A stretch of DNA of 64,000 nt from Dickeya lacustris (GCF_029635795.1 NZ_CP114280.1:3410001-3474000), one strand, 5' to 3'; counted from the stretch's first letter, positions 1-8,700 are shown. The notes: a model not told the origin generated them from the sequence alone. Numbers and translations are program-made.

Positions 1-3000
1 GAGGGCGACTTAACCGCGCTGACATTACATGACGTCGGTTATCAGAGCGCCGGGGTTTCGGTGCAGGCGCAAAAGCTACATCTGGCCTTGCAGCCCGCTT
101 GCCTGTGGCGCAGCCAGGTGTGTCTGGATGAGCTATCGCTACAGCGCCTTAATGTGCGCCTGGACAGTCGCCAGTTGCCGCCCGAACCTGCCGATACAGC
201 GGCGTCAGTCGAGGAGGACCGCCGCGCGCCGGTAGCGATAGCGCTGCGCCATCTTAGCCTGACCGACAGCCAGATAGAGATTGATGGCACCACTCTGGCC
301 CTGAGCGAGCTGCAAAGCGGCATACGCTGGCAGGGGAGAGCATTGACGCTGTCGCCGACCCAATTGAACGGATTGACCATCACCCTGCCACCGACACCGC
401 CCTCTGCGCCGCCAACGGGCGAGGCGGCCGTTGCGTTGGCACAGCAATTGCGCACGCTGTTTTCCGCGCCGTTGCTGCCTGCTATGCCTGAATTTTCACT
501 GCCGCTGGATCTCACCATTGATGACTTTCGCGGCGAAGACTGGCGGATTCAGGGAGCGTCGCCGCTGCGGATATCGAACGTGCAGCTACAGGCTCAGGCG
601 CGCAAGCAGTCACTGGTGATTGCGCAATTGAAAGTTGTGCTCCCTCAGGGCGCGCTTTATGCGCAAGGCGAAATGCGTTTTGCCGATGACTGGCCGCTCT
701 CGTTAAATGCCAACGCCACTCTGAGCGATGAAGCCCTTAACGGTGAGCGCATACGGTTGACGGCATCAGGCAGTCTGCGCCAGCAGTTACGGGTGATGAT
801 GAATGTTTCAGGCCCGCAGCAGGCGCAACTGAGCCTTGAGACCTCTTTAGCCGAGGCCGGATTGCCATTTACTCTTAACCTCAGTAGCCCGCAGTTACGT
901 TGGCCGCTAACCGGTGACGCGTTATATCAGCTAAAACAACTGCAACTCACGTTGGGTGGCCGGGCGACGGACTATGCGCTCTCGTTGCGTACCGATATCG
1001 CCGGGCAAGCGTTACCCCCGGCAACGCTGACGCTAGATGGCAACGGCAGCGAACAACAATTTACCCTCAGGCAACTGCAACTGTCGGCGCTGCAAGGCAC
1101 GGCAAACATCAGCGGACAACTGGAGTGGCCCGATGCGTTGCACTGGCGAACGGAGTGGGCTCTCAACGGCATTAATAGTGCACAGCAATGGCCACAATGG
1201 CCGATACGGCTGGATGGCGCATTAAGCGCACGCGGCAGCCTGTCGGCCACGCACTGGCAACTGGACGTACCGCAGTTAAACCTGCATGGGCAGTTGCGGC
1301 AACAGCGCGTGGCGCTAAAAGGGGCGCTACGTGGTGATGATAGCGGCCAGTGGTCGATACCCGAGGTCGTGGCAACGTGGGGGCGCAACCAACTCTCGTT
1401 GCAGGGCGGCATTGGCGAGCAATGGCAACTGGACGGTAAGGTAGATGCTCCGGCGCTTAACGGGTTACTGCCGGGATTGGCTGGCAAAATAACCGGTAAG
1501 GTGCGGCTGTTTGGTAAACGTGAGCAGCCGCATATGCAAACTGAGTTAAAGGCCAGCGGTTTGCGCTGGCAGCAACTGAGTGTCGGGCAACTCACGCTGA
1601 ATAGCGATGTACAGGCTGACCAGCAGGTGCGCGGCACGCTGGACTTGCAGGTGCAGCAACTGATACAGGATGAATGGCGACTGGCGTCGGTGAGTGTGCG
1701 GGCGGCGGGAGATGAAAATCAGCATCAGCTGCGGGTGATGGTGAACGGCGAGCCGTTGGGCGGGCAGGGATTACTGCGCGGTCATGTTGATAGAGCAACC
1801 CAACGCTGGCAGGGCGAACTGACGGATACCCGTTTGAGCACCCCGGTAGGCGAGTGGCGTCTTTCACCTTCGCTGTCTCTGGCGTATCAGGCGGCCACAC
1901 AAACGCTAACGCTGGGGGCGCATTGCTGGCGTCATTCTGATGCGGAACTGTGCGTGCCGCAGCCGATAGAGGCGGGGGCCAGCGGCAAAGCCAGTCTGGC
2001 GCTTAACCGCTTTAACGTATCGATAATGAAGCCGTTTCTCGACGCGCAGACCGCCGTAAGCGGCACTATTACCGGTAATGCACAGGTAAGCTGGCAGCGC
2101 GGCGGCGGCCTGCCGGACGCCCAACTGAAGCTCAATGGCAGCGGGGTGAGTGTGCGCCAGACGCTGCAAAGCGGCGGTGCGCTGCCTGTGGTGTTCAATA
2201 CGTTAACGCTAGATGCGGCGCTGCAACGCGGCCAGGCACGGCTGGCGTGGCTAGCGGGTATTGACGGGAATGGCAGAATGCGGGGCGAGCTCGACATTAC
2301 CGACCCGCAGCAGCGGCGGGGGCTTGGCGGCACCGTGTCTATCAATGGGTTGTCGCTGGCGCTGTTAAAGCCGATGCTACGTCAGAATGAAAATGCCAGC
2401 GGTATTATCAATGCCGATCTGCGCTTTGGCGGCAGCGTCGCGCATCCAACGGTGTTTGGCCAGCTGGCGCTAACCGGTTTATCTGCACAAAGTCAGGCGT
2501 TACCCGTCGATTTAACCCATGGCAATCTGGCGCTGGTTTTCAATGGCATGTCCTCTTCGTTGCAGGGCGTGTTAGGCACAACGCAGGGGCAAATTAATCT
2601 GGCGGGGAGTGCCGATTGGTCGCAAGCGCAGGCGTGGCGCGCACGCGTGGCGGTAAATGGCGAACGAATGCGTGTGACTCTTCCCCCAATGGCGCGGCTT
2701 GATATATCACCGGACATGGTGTTTGACGCCACACCGCAGCAACTGACCCTTAATGGTACGGTGACGATTCCCTGGGCGCGCGTGGTCGCCCATGACCTGC
2801 CGGCCAGTACGGTCGGGGTGTCGGACGATGAGGTGATAGTGGACGCGCACCGACCCGCAACGCGCACGGGAGCGTCTATTCCGATTGTCAGCAACCTGAT
2901 TGTTCGCGTCGGTGATGATGTGTGGCTGGAGGCTTATGGCCTGCGAGCCCGCCTGCGCGGAGATCTGAAGGTCACGCAGGATATTCAGGGGTTGGGCCTG

Positions 3001-3588
3001 AATGGGCAGATAACGATGCCGGAAGGCCGTTTTAAGGCATATGGCCAAGACTTACGGGTGCGGAAAGGCCAGTTGCTATTTGCCGGGCCGCCGACTCAGC
3101 CTCTGCTTAATATCGAAGCGATTCGTAACCCGGATAACACCGCCGACAGCGTCACAGTCGGTGTCAGAATTACCGGGCCGGCCACCACGCCAAAACTTGA
3201 AGTGTTCTCTGAACCTACCTTGTCGCAGCAAGAGGCGTTATCGTATCTGCTGCGCGGGCAGGGGTTGAACAGCACAGGCACCGATAGCGCCATGATGACC
3301 TCCGCCCTGATTGGTTTAGGGGTTGCACAAAGTGGTCAAGTTGTGGGTAAAATCGGCGAGGCCTTTGGCGTAAGCAATTTAGCTCTGGACACACAGGGGG
3401 TTGGCGATAAATCACAGGTTGTCGTCAGCGGCTACGTTCTACCGGGCCTACAGGTCAAATACGGGGTTGGCCTGTTTGATTCACTGGCAACGCTAACCTT
3501 ACGTTATCGTTTAATGCCAAAACTATACCTGGAAGCGGTGTCTGGCGTTAGCCAGGCGCTCGATGTGCTCTATCAGTTTGAGTTTTAG
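1..3588 (+). CDS. tamB: TamB, translocation and assembly module inner-membrane protein (5' end outside window)
   Basis: TamB spans the periplasm from an inner-membrane anchor and works with the outer-membrane protein TamA in envelope biogenesis and lipid transport. The reading frame is open from base 1; 1195 residues are visible. By comparison with E. coli TamB roughly the first 55-60 residues, including the membrane anchor, lie upstream of the window, so the GTG at 61 is not the start. Long runs of beta-strand repeats fill the protein. The last ~330 residues match the conserved TamB C-terminal domain (for example GLGVAQSGQ, LALDTQGVGD and the terminal LYQFEF). The next gene, ytfP, follows after 2 bases, as in E. 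coli tamA-tamB-ytfP. Recognition is by remembered E. coli sequence and is very secure. Confidence 0.97.
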   Translation, partial: EGDLTALTLHDVGYQSAGVSVQAQKLHLALQPACLWRSQVCLDELSLQRLNVRLDSRQLPPEPADTAASVEEDRRAPVAIALRHLSLTDSQIEIDGTTLALSELQSGIRWQGRALTLSPTQLNGLTITLPPTPPSAPPTGEAAVALAQQLRTLFSAPLLPAMPEFSLPLDLTIDDFRGEDWRIQGASPLRISNVQLQAQARKQSLVIAQLKVVLPQGALYAQGEMRFADDWPLSLNANATLSDEALNGERIRLTASGSLRQQLRVMMNVSGPQQAQLSLETSLAEAGLPFTLNLSSPQLRWPLTGDALYQLKQLQLTLGGRATDYALSLRTDIAGQALPPATLTLDGNGSEQQFTLRQLQLSALQGTANISGQLEWPDALHWRTEWALNGINSAQQWPQWPIRLDGALSARGSLSATHWQLDVPQLNLHGQLRQQRVALKGALRGDDSGQWSIPEVVATWGRNQLSLQGGIGEQWQLDGKVDAPALNGLLPGLAGKITGKVRLFGKREQPHMQTELKASGLRWQQLSVGQLTLNSDVQADQQVRGTLDLQVQQLIQDEWRLASVSVRAAGDENQHQLRVMVNGEPLGGQGLLRGHVDRATQRWQGELTDTRLSTPVGEWRLSPSLSLAYQAATQTLTLGAHCWRHSDAELCVPQPIEAGASGKASLALNRFNVSIMKPFLDAQTAVSGTITGNAQVSWQRGGGLPDAQLKLNGSGVSVRQTLQSGGALPVVFNTLTLDAALQRGQARLAWLAGIDGNGRMRGELDITDPQQRRGLGGTVSINGLSLALLKPMLRQNENASGIINADLRFGGSVAHPTVFGQLALTGLSAQSQALPVDLTHGNLALVFNGMSSSLQGVLGTTQGQINLAGSADWSQAQAWRARVAVNGERMRVTLPPMARLDISPDMVFDATPQQLTLNGTVTIPWARVVAHDLPASTVGVSDDEVIVDAHRPATRTGASIPIVSNLIVRVGDDVWLEAYGLRARLRGDLKVTQDIQGLGLNGQITMPEGRFKAYGQDLRVRKGQLLFAGPPTQPLLNIEAIRNPDNTADSVTVGVRITGPATTPKLEVFSEPTLSQQEALSYLLRGQGLNSTGTDSAMMTSALIGLGVAQSGQVVGKIGEAFGVSNLALDTQGVGDKSQVVVSGYVLPGLQVKYGVGLFDSLATLTLRYRLMPKLYLEAVSGVSQALDVLYQFEF

Positions 3589-3590
3589 CC

Positions 3591-3944
3591 ATGCGAGTTA
3601 TTGTCTACGGCAGTTTACGGCGCAAACAGGGAAACAGTCATTGGATGACCAATGCGCAGTGGTTAGGCGACCACCAGCTTGAGGGGTATGAGCTGTATGA
3701 TTTGGGTCACTACCCTGCGGCAGTAGCAGGCGAAGGAGAGATTCACTGCGAGGTCTATCGGATCAGTTCATCTATTCTGGCGGAATTGGATGAGTTGAAA
3801 CGAGCAGGCAGTGTAGGGGCTTATAAGCGTGAGCTGATTGCAACACCTTATGGCAGCGCCTGGATTTACTTGTATCAGCGGCCAGTTACGGGCTTGCGGC
3901 GCATTACCAGCGGAGACTGGTTACAGCGTTACGAAGAGCCATAA
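3591..3944 (+). CDS. ytfP: YtfP, gamma-glutamylcyclotransferase-fold protein
   Basis: This 117-residue protein belongs to the gamma-glutamylcyclotransferase (GGCT)-like fold family. The N-terminal VYGSLR motif (residues 4-9) is the family's substrate-loop signature, followed by the YtfP signature QGNSHWMTNAQ. E. coli YtfP is 113 residues and near-identical in layout, with the typical ending SGDWL. Its substrate is not known with certainty. The ATG lies 2 bases after the tamB stop, so the two are almost certainly cotranscribed and translationally coupled. A strong hairpin terminator follows at 3970. The conserved tamB-ytfP end marks the left border of the accessory cassette that follows. Confidence 0.95.
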   Translation: MRVIVYGSLRRKQGNSHWMTNAQWLGDHQLEGYELYDLGHYPAAVAGEGEIHCEVYRISSSILAELDELKRAGSVGAYKRELIATPYGSAWIYLYQRPVTGLRRITSGDWLQRYEEP

Positions 3945-3969
3945 CCTTACATTACGCCACACCCTAAAT

Positions 3970-4010
3970 AATCCCGGCTGCTGATAACAGCAGTCGGGAT
4001 TAATTATTTT
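3970..4010 (+). terminator. Rho-independent terminator after tamB-ytfP
   Basis: A near-perfect hairpin has left arm AATCCCGGCTGCTG (3970-3983), loop ATAA and right arm CAGCAGTCGGGATT (3988-4001) with one G-T pair. AATTATTTT follows. It closes the tamA-tamB-ytfP unit, so the downstream cassette needs its own promoter. Confidence 0.9.
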
Positions 4011-4179
4011 ATCGAATAGTCACTGTTTTTATTTGTTCTCTGTTTTACTTTTCCTTGCGCTGTTTTTTTAATATTGCTTTTGCATGAAGTCATGTTATTG
4101 ATATTTTTTAATTCTGTTTTTTCTTTTTGAAGAAATTTTTTGCTGTTAATTTTTGTTAGTTTTTTGTTTTTTATGTCGC
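4011..4179. other. T-rich spacer upstream of the cassette promoter
   Basis: No gene is visible. The + strand is strikingly T-rich with many TTTTT-TTTTTTT runs, unlike the GC-rich flanking genes. This composition is typical of H-NS-bound or horizontally acquired DNA in enterobacteria; that link is inference. It sits between the ytfP terminator and the promoter at 4180. Confidence 0.6.
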
Positions 4180-4209
4180 TTGACAGTGGGGTTGTTTTGA
4201 TTTAATAAT
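4180..4209 (+). promoter_or_regulatory. Sigma-70-type promoter for the aminotransferase/HDO cassette
   Basis: A perfect -35 TTGACA (4180-4185) is followed after 18 bases by AATAAT (4204-4209), five of six matches to the -10 consensus. Transcription would begin near 4216, giving an untranslated leader of about 245 bases before the aminotransferase start at 4461. The leader contains a TTTTCATC/GATGAAAA hairpin (4354-4361 with 4368-4375). No known riboswitch class was recognised in it. Confidence 0.65.
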
Positions 4210-4460
4210 GAAAATTATTAACGATAAGTCAGTTATTATAAGTTTTTCTGGTTAAGGAATTTGACCGGACTCTAATGACATCATGTGTGTTCAGGGAAGA
4301 ATGCAGGCTTGTTGCCCGCTTTCATGTTTTTCGCCTTTTTATTTATGCCTTGATTTTCATCTTCAGTGATGAAAATAGGGCGTGATATCTGTTATTTAAT
4401 AAATAGCAGGGTGAAGAAACGCGCAGCAGGTGATTTTGGCTCCATCGTACAAGGATGAAA

Positions 4461-5495
4461 ATGAAAAAGTCATTAATAAGAGATGCTGTAAATAACATGA
4501 CACCTGCCTTCAGTTTTTCTTCTCGTTCAGAAGAGAGAGGCATGATTAACCTGCGCGATAATGAAAACCCTTTCGGTGGTCAGCAGAATCGCTATCCTGC
4601 GAACGTTTATCCTTCACTCAGTCATCGCTATCTTCATGCATTGAATGAAATAGAAAATTATGATGGCGAGCGTGTATTGCATCAGGATATGGTGCTTATG
4701 ACACGCGGTGCTTCAGATGGGTTGGACTTAATATTTCGCGCCTTCTTCGAACCCGTGAAAGACAGCGTGATTGTCACGCCACCTAATTTTCGTTTATTTG
4801 ACGAACTTGCCACAGTGTATGCCGTTCCGGTAGAGCGTATTCCTCTTTTAGGCGAATCATTTAATCATCTCGATCTGGTGAAGATAAAAGAGAGCCAGGC
4901 GAAAGGTATTTTGCTGTGTGATCCTAATAATCCGATTGGCAGCAGCCTGATACTCGATGAAGTCATCGAGGTGCTTACCACGTTTTCCGGGCTGGTCGTG
5001 GTTGACGAAGCTTACGTTGAGTATGCTGACCGGCGCTCATTTCGCCACCTTATTCATGATTATCCGCAGTTAATCGTGGTGCGCTCCTTATCAAAAGGTA
5101 TGGCGTTGGCTGGCTTGCGTGTCGGCGCGGTGCTGGCGCAGCCTGAACTGATTCGCGCCATGATGAAAGTGCGGCTCCCTTTTGCGCTGCCGCAACCGGT
5201 GCTTGAACAGGCCGAAGCCGCATTATCCGATATTACGCAATTAAAATGCCAAATATCGCGCTTTATTCAGGAGCGGTCGCGCGTAGCTCAAAAATTAGAA
5301 AATATTCCCGGTGTTGAAAAAGTCTTTGCTCACGCTGGTTTTATCACAATTAAAGCACCGGAACATTTTTCCACGCGTCTGATCAATGCTGGATTTGATG
5401 TATTGCCCAATCCCATGGGGCTTATCGGATATATTCGTATTTCACTGGCTGAACCACATGTCATGGATGAATTAGTCGGTATCCTGAGTCAGTAA
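4461..5495 (+). CDS. HisC-like PLP-dependent aminotransferase (fold type I)
   Basis: This 344-residue class I/II aminotransferase resembles histidinol-phosphate/aromatic aminotransferases. Visible motifs are LRDNENPFG near residues 31-39 (substrate-side loop), DPNNPIG (154-160, PLP-binding Asn), DEAYVEY (182-188, Asp to the PLP nitrogen) and SLSKGMALAGLRVG (209-222) with K212 as Schiff-base lysine. Start: the AAGG at 4451-4454 abuts the ATG at 4455 but sits 6 bases before the ATG at 4461, so 4461 is preferred. The organism should carry a normal hisC elsewhere. The context (first gene of a cassette with an HDO oxygenase and an aminoacyl-synthetase relative) argues for a role in a special pathway, making or consuming an alpha-amino acid or amine. 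The substrate is unknown. Confidence 0.85.
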   Translation: MKKSLIRDAVNNMTPAFSFSSRSEERGMINLRDNENPFGGQQNRYPANVYPSLSHRYLHALNEIENYDGERVLHQDMVLMTRGASDGLDLIFRAFFEPVKDSVIVTPPNFRLFDELATVYAVPVERIPLLGESFNHLDLVKIKESQAKGILLCDPNNPIGSSLILDEVIEVLTTFSGLVVVDEAYVEYADRRSFRHLIHDYPQLIVVRSLSKGMALAGLRVGAVLAQPELIRAMMKVRLPFALPQPVLEQAEAALSDITQLKCQISRFIQERSRVAQKLENIPGVEKVFAHAGFITIKAPEHFSTRLINAGFDVLPNPMGLIGYIRISLAEPHVMDELVGILSQ

Positions 5496-5647
5496 TTATC
5501 TCGTGTAATAAAAACAACCATGATGATTGCCCATTTTATGATGGGTGGTATGAATTTTTTAAAAAAATTATATGAGGCGTTTGGTGGGCTGTATTGCCCT
5601 ATTGATGACGTTAAACATAATAGAGGTATTACAAGGAGTCGTTGGAG

Positions 5648-6709
5648 ATGAATAAGGAACAGCAAGCCGTTGTAAATGTTATTGCGCGTGAGCAGATTCG
5701 TGCAATTACGCATGTTGATATTGATGGCGAAAAACATTTATTGGGTCAGCATCGTGATTTTCGTCGCAATGAAAACCTGGCGCATTTTATACCGGAAAGT
5801 GGTCGGCTATCATTTGCCTGGGTACGCTTAAGAGACGGTGAAACACTGGATGTTCACCAGCACCCGACAAAGTCCATGATTATTGTGACCAGTGGTTCAG
5901 TTCAATTAACCGGTGACAGCCCTCGTCAGTTATATGAAGGGGATATTGTTTGCGTTGAGCCGTTCCAAAATCATGGCTTTACCACCCGAGAAGGGCAAAC
6001 GTTTCATGGGTTGTCGATTCAATTTGAAGGTAAAGGATTATATGAAGATGAAACGCAGGCTCGCGTAACATTCAGTGATGCGTTAAATCATTTACATCAG
6101 GTTAATGAAACCCTATTGGGTCGTCATCAGCAAAATGCGCTGTTTCGGTTATTTTCATCTGGCCGGTTACAGAAAGATGCGCAATTGCGTCAACGTTTTG
6201 TTTCCGCGCTCTATGTGTGGTCATGCTATTTCCAGAAAATGGTGCTCGCGCGTCAGGCGCTGTGTGTAACCCCTGCGTTGCAGGAGGAGTATCAGCGTCA
6301 TTTCATGGAAGAGGTGGGGCATGATGAGTTATTGCGGGTGCGCTATCAGATTAATGACAGTGTCTACGATCCGATTTTGGACGCCGCAGGTAACTGGTTT
6401 GTCTCCCAGATGTATCAGCAAGATGAGGCGGGCAAACTGGTGATTGTGCATCTGGTGGTTGAGTCGAGCGGCCATGTGTTTGGTCTGGCGACGTCTGAAA
6501 TCTTCCATAAACCGGAAGTCGAGGGGGACTATTTTGATGTCCATGCCGAGGCTGACGACGATCATCGTGCTATCGGTCAGCGCTATTTGCAGAGTTTGCC
6601 AGCGGAAAAAATACAGGCGCTGCTGCCGTTGTGCCGCCAGGCGTGGGACATGATGGACTTGGTGCACGAGCGCATCGCCGCCTGGACGCTGCAAGGTGCT
6701 TCATCATGA
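5648..6709 (+). CDS. Cupin + heme-oxygenase-like diiron (HDO) fusion protein
   Basis: The 353-residue protein has two parts. Residues ~50-125 form a cupin: HxH at 70/72 and H109 in a PFQNHGF second motif; the usual motif-1 Glu is absent. Residues ~150-340 are all-helical and carry a complete HDO-type ligand set: E222-x2-H225, E272, and H299-x3-D303-x2-H306. The last triplet has the same spacing as in SznF and CADD, diiron enzymes of the heme-oxygenase-like superfamily. Family members perform N-oxygenation, oxidative C-C cleavage or decarboxylation of amino-acid substrates. SznF also pairs an HDO domain with a cupin, but in the opposite order. A TTG at 5642 is possible, but AAGGAG (5633-5638) is better spaced for the ATG at 5648. 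The stop overlaps the next start (ATGA). Substrate unknown. Confidence 0.8.
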   Translation: MNKEQQAVVNVIAREQIRAITHVDIDGEKHLLGQHRDFRRNENLAHFIPESGRLSFAWVRLRDGETLDVHQHPTKSMIIVTSGSVQLTGDSPRQLYEGDIVCVEPFQNHGFTTREGQTFHGLSIQFEGKGLYEDETQARVTFSDALNHLHQVNETLLGRHQQNALFRLFSSGRLQKDAQLRQRFVSALYVWSCYFQKMVLARQALCVTPALQEEYQRHFMEEVGHDELLRVRYQINDSVYDPILDAAGNWFVSQMYQQDEAGKLVIVHLVVESSGHVFGLATSEIFHKPEVEGDYFDVHAEADDDHRAIGQRYLQSLPAEKIQALLPLCRQAWDMMDLVHERIAAWTLQGASS

Positions 6710-8193
6710 CATCCTATGGTCAGCCTCCGCAGGGCTCATTGCATCCGTTGACACTGCTGTGCCAACAGATCGCCGATTTTTTTCAGGCGCGCGGCTACAC
6801 GCCGATGGAAGGGCCGGAAATTGAAGCCGAATGGTTCAATTTTGATGTACTTAATATGGCGGATGACCATTTTGCCCGCGCCCCGGACAATACCTTTTAT
6901 CTCACGCCGCGATTGCAGCGGCAGGTTGATGCCGCGCCACAGCCCGAACAATCCAAACAGCCCGATTTACGATCGGGCCTGGTATTGCGCGCTCATACTT
7001 CACCGGTACAAGCCCGCACGTTGCTGACACAAGCGCCGCCGTTATACCGTTTTCATATTGGGCGAACCTATCGCCCTGATGCGCTGGATGCCACGCACAG
7101 CCCGGTTTTTAATCAATTGGAAGGGCTGGCGGTAGACCGCAATCTGACGATGGATGACCTGAAGCGCCTGCTGGATGAACTGGCGCATTCGCTGTTTGGG
7201 CCGGGCGTGGTGACGCGATTACGCCCTTACGAGTTCGCTTACGCACAGCCTGCGGCAGAAATCGATATTCAGTGTCACCGGTGCTATGGGCAATCCACAA
7301 CGTGCCCGACTTGTCAGGGCGAGGGGTGGATTGAATGGGGTGGCTGCGGCATGGTGCATCACAATGTGCTGGCGAACTGCGGCATCGACCCGCAAGCGCT
7401 GCGCGCATTTTCATTCGGTATCGGTGTCGAGCGCACGCTGATGCTGCGAGAAGGGCTGCAAGACTTACAGCCGATTGTTAATGGCGACGTGGCTTATGCC
7501 CACACAGCGGCGCTGGATTTAACCCGCACCGAGGTGGCGCAGCGCTTTGCAACCGGGCGCGACAGCCTGACGGACTGGACGATGGCGACGCAGGGCTGGG
7601 TGCAGGTCTCGACCTTTCCTTTCATCACCGAGCAGGAGCTGGCGCTGCTGCAACCTGACGCAGCGCAGAGCGATACGCCGGATTATTGGCAACTCAGTAA
7701 CCCAATTGCCGGTCTTGCCCCTGTGCTGAGGCCTTTGCTGTTACCGGGGTTATTGCGCCTCTGGCAGCAGCAACGCGCGGCATTACCGGCGTACAGCCAC
7801 GGTATTTTTGAACGCGCGCGGGTGTTTTTGCCGGGCCGGTTGTCCGTTGCTCCGACGATAGCGGCGGGTCGTGCGCCATCTGACCCGCAGTTGTCACAAC
7901 TGTATGCGGCCATTCCCCGGCAGCCATTTCATTTGGCGGCGCTAAGTGAGGACGGCGAGCGGTTGCTGGCAGCGGTACAGGCAGTGTTGCTTGCCCGAGG
8001 CGTTACCGTTCACCGCCAGCGCGATGGGGGCGTTCCCTGGGCGTCATCAGGAGTAACCACGCTGGTGACTGACAGCGGTACGGTAGTTGGTCATGTTGGA
8101 CAGCTTGCCCCTCATATATTAGCTGCCTGGCAGCTCTCCACGCCGCTGGCAGCGTGTGAAATAACAATGGATATCACTCTTCAGGAGGAATAG
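6706..8193 (+). CDS. PheRS-derived synthetase: PheS catalytic core fused to PheT-like C-terminal domain
   Basis: This 495-residue class II aminoacyl-tRNA synthetase relative starts at the PheS catalytic domain (GSLHP at 10-14); the ~80-residue tRNA-binding coiled coil of genuine PheS is missing. Seen: motif 2 region LRAHTSPVQARTL (94-106), GRTYRPDALDATH (119-131), zinc-type cysteines 190/193/200/203, GCGMVHHNVL (213-222) and motif 3 FGIGVERTLML (237-247). Residues ~335-495 resemble the catalytic-like end of PheT (SNPI...LLPGLL, VGHVGQLAPHIL), but there is no room for the PheT EMAP/B1, B3/B4 editing, B5 or FDX-ACB domains. The protein therefore probably activates a phenylalanine-like or other amino acid with ATP and passes it to something other than a full tRNA. 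The ATG overlaps the previous stop; an upstream in-frame ATG at 6631 would lie inside the HDO gene. Function is inferred. Confidence 0.8.
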   Translation: MTSYGQPPQGSLHPLTLLCQQIADFFQARGYTPMEGPEIEAEWFNFDVLNMADDHFARAPDNTFYLTPRLQRQVDAAPQPEQSKQPDLRSGLVLRAHTSPVQARTLLTQAPPLYRFHIGRTYRPDALDATHSPVFNQLEGLAVDRNLTMDDLKRLLDELAHSLFGPGVVTRLRPYEFAYAQPAAEIDIQCHRCYGQSTTCPTCQGEGWIEWGGCGMVHHNVLANCGIDPQALRAFSFGIGVERTLMLREGLQDLQPIVNGDVAYAHTAALDLTRTEVAQRFATGRDSLTDWTMATQGWVQVSTFPFITEQELALLQPDAAQSDTPDYWQLSNPIAGLAPVLRPLLLPGLLRLWQQQRAALPAYSHGIFERARVFLPGRLSVAPTIAAGRAPSDPQLSQLYAAIPRQPFHLAALSEDGERLLAAVQAVLLARGVTVHRQRDGGVPWASSGVTTLVTDSGTVVGHVGQLAPHILAAWQLSTPLAACEITMDITLQEE

Positions 8194-8195
8194 GA

Positions 8196-8618
8196 ATGAC
8201 ACCGGATCAGATAGCTAAAACCTACCTTGAATCACTCGAAAAGAGTGACCTTCGCGCGATTCTCGACTTGTATACGCCTGATGGCGTTGTGTTTTCGCCA
8301 CTGTATGGCCCAAGAAAGGCACAGGATTTTTATACCGCATTATTTAAAGATACCGGGCGGGCCAAAATTAATCTCAAAGGTGTCACGAAGGGGTCTCAGG
8401 TTGATGGTCGGCCATTGATAACCATTTGGTTTAAATTTAAATGGACGCTGCCGTCGGGCGAGCCTGCCCATTTTGAGTGTGTGGATGTGCTGGAAATGAA
8501 TAGCGCAGGCTTGATAGAAAAACTGCACATTATTTATGACACGGTGACGGCGCGACCAGCTTATGAAGCCGAGTTCGGCGCAGGCAGCTCCTGGCGAGCG
8601 ACATTTGAAGAGGAGTAA
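8196..8618 (+). CDS. SnoaL/NTF2-like small protein of the cassette
   Basis: A 140-residue NTF2-fold protein of the SnoaL-like type. The opening, in which a YLESLEKSDLRAILDLYTPDGVV segment forms helix-strand elements, and the later strands (ITIWFKFKW, FECVDVLEM, IEKLHIIYD) match the cone-shaped fold used by cyclases, isomerases and scavenging binding proteins. Catalytic residues cannot be assigned. The ATG lies 2 bases after the synthetase stop, with the AGGAGG at 8183-8188 as its ribosome site inside the previous gene, so it is the fourth cotranscribed member. It may cyclise, isomerise or dehydrate the pathway product. A hairpin follows at 8697. Confidence 0.75.
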   Translation: MTPDQIAKTYLESLEKSDLRAILDLYTPDGVVFSPLYGPRKAQDFYTALFKDTGRAKINLKGVTKGSQVDGRPLITIWFKFKWTLPSGEPAHFECVDVLEMNSAGLIEKLHIIYDTVTARPAYEAEFGAGSSWRATFEEE

Positions 8619-8657
8619 TGGTTTACTGCGCGATGGGATGGGTAAGCTATCGTTATA

Positions 8658-8700
8658 TGTAAACCAGCGTTGTCTGTAAACCAGCGCTGTATGTAAACAA
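8658..8700. repeat. 17-bp tandem repeat downstream of the cassette
   Basis: Two copies of a 17-bp unit, TGTAAACCAGCGTTGTC (8658-8674) and TGTAAACCAGCGCTGTA (8675-8691), are followed by a partial third (TGTAAACAA, 8692-8700) that runs into the terminator hairpin. Confidence 0.85.

Noticed and set aside
6631..6705. Extended start of the PheRS-like gene inside the HDO gene
   Set aside because: The added residues are low-complexity read-through of the upstream gene; the ATGA overlap at 6706 is the natural start.
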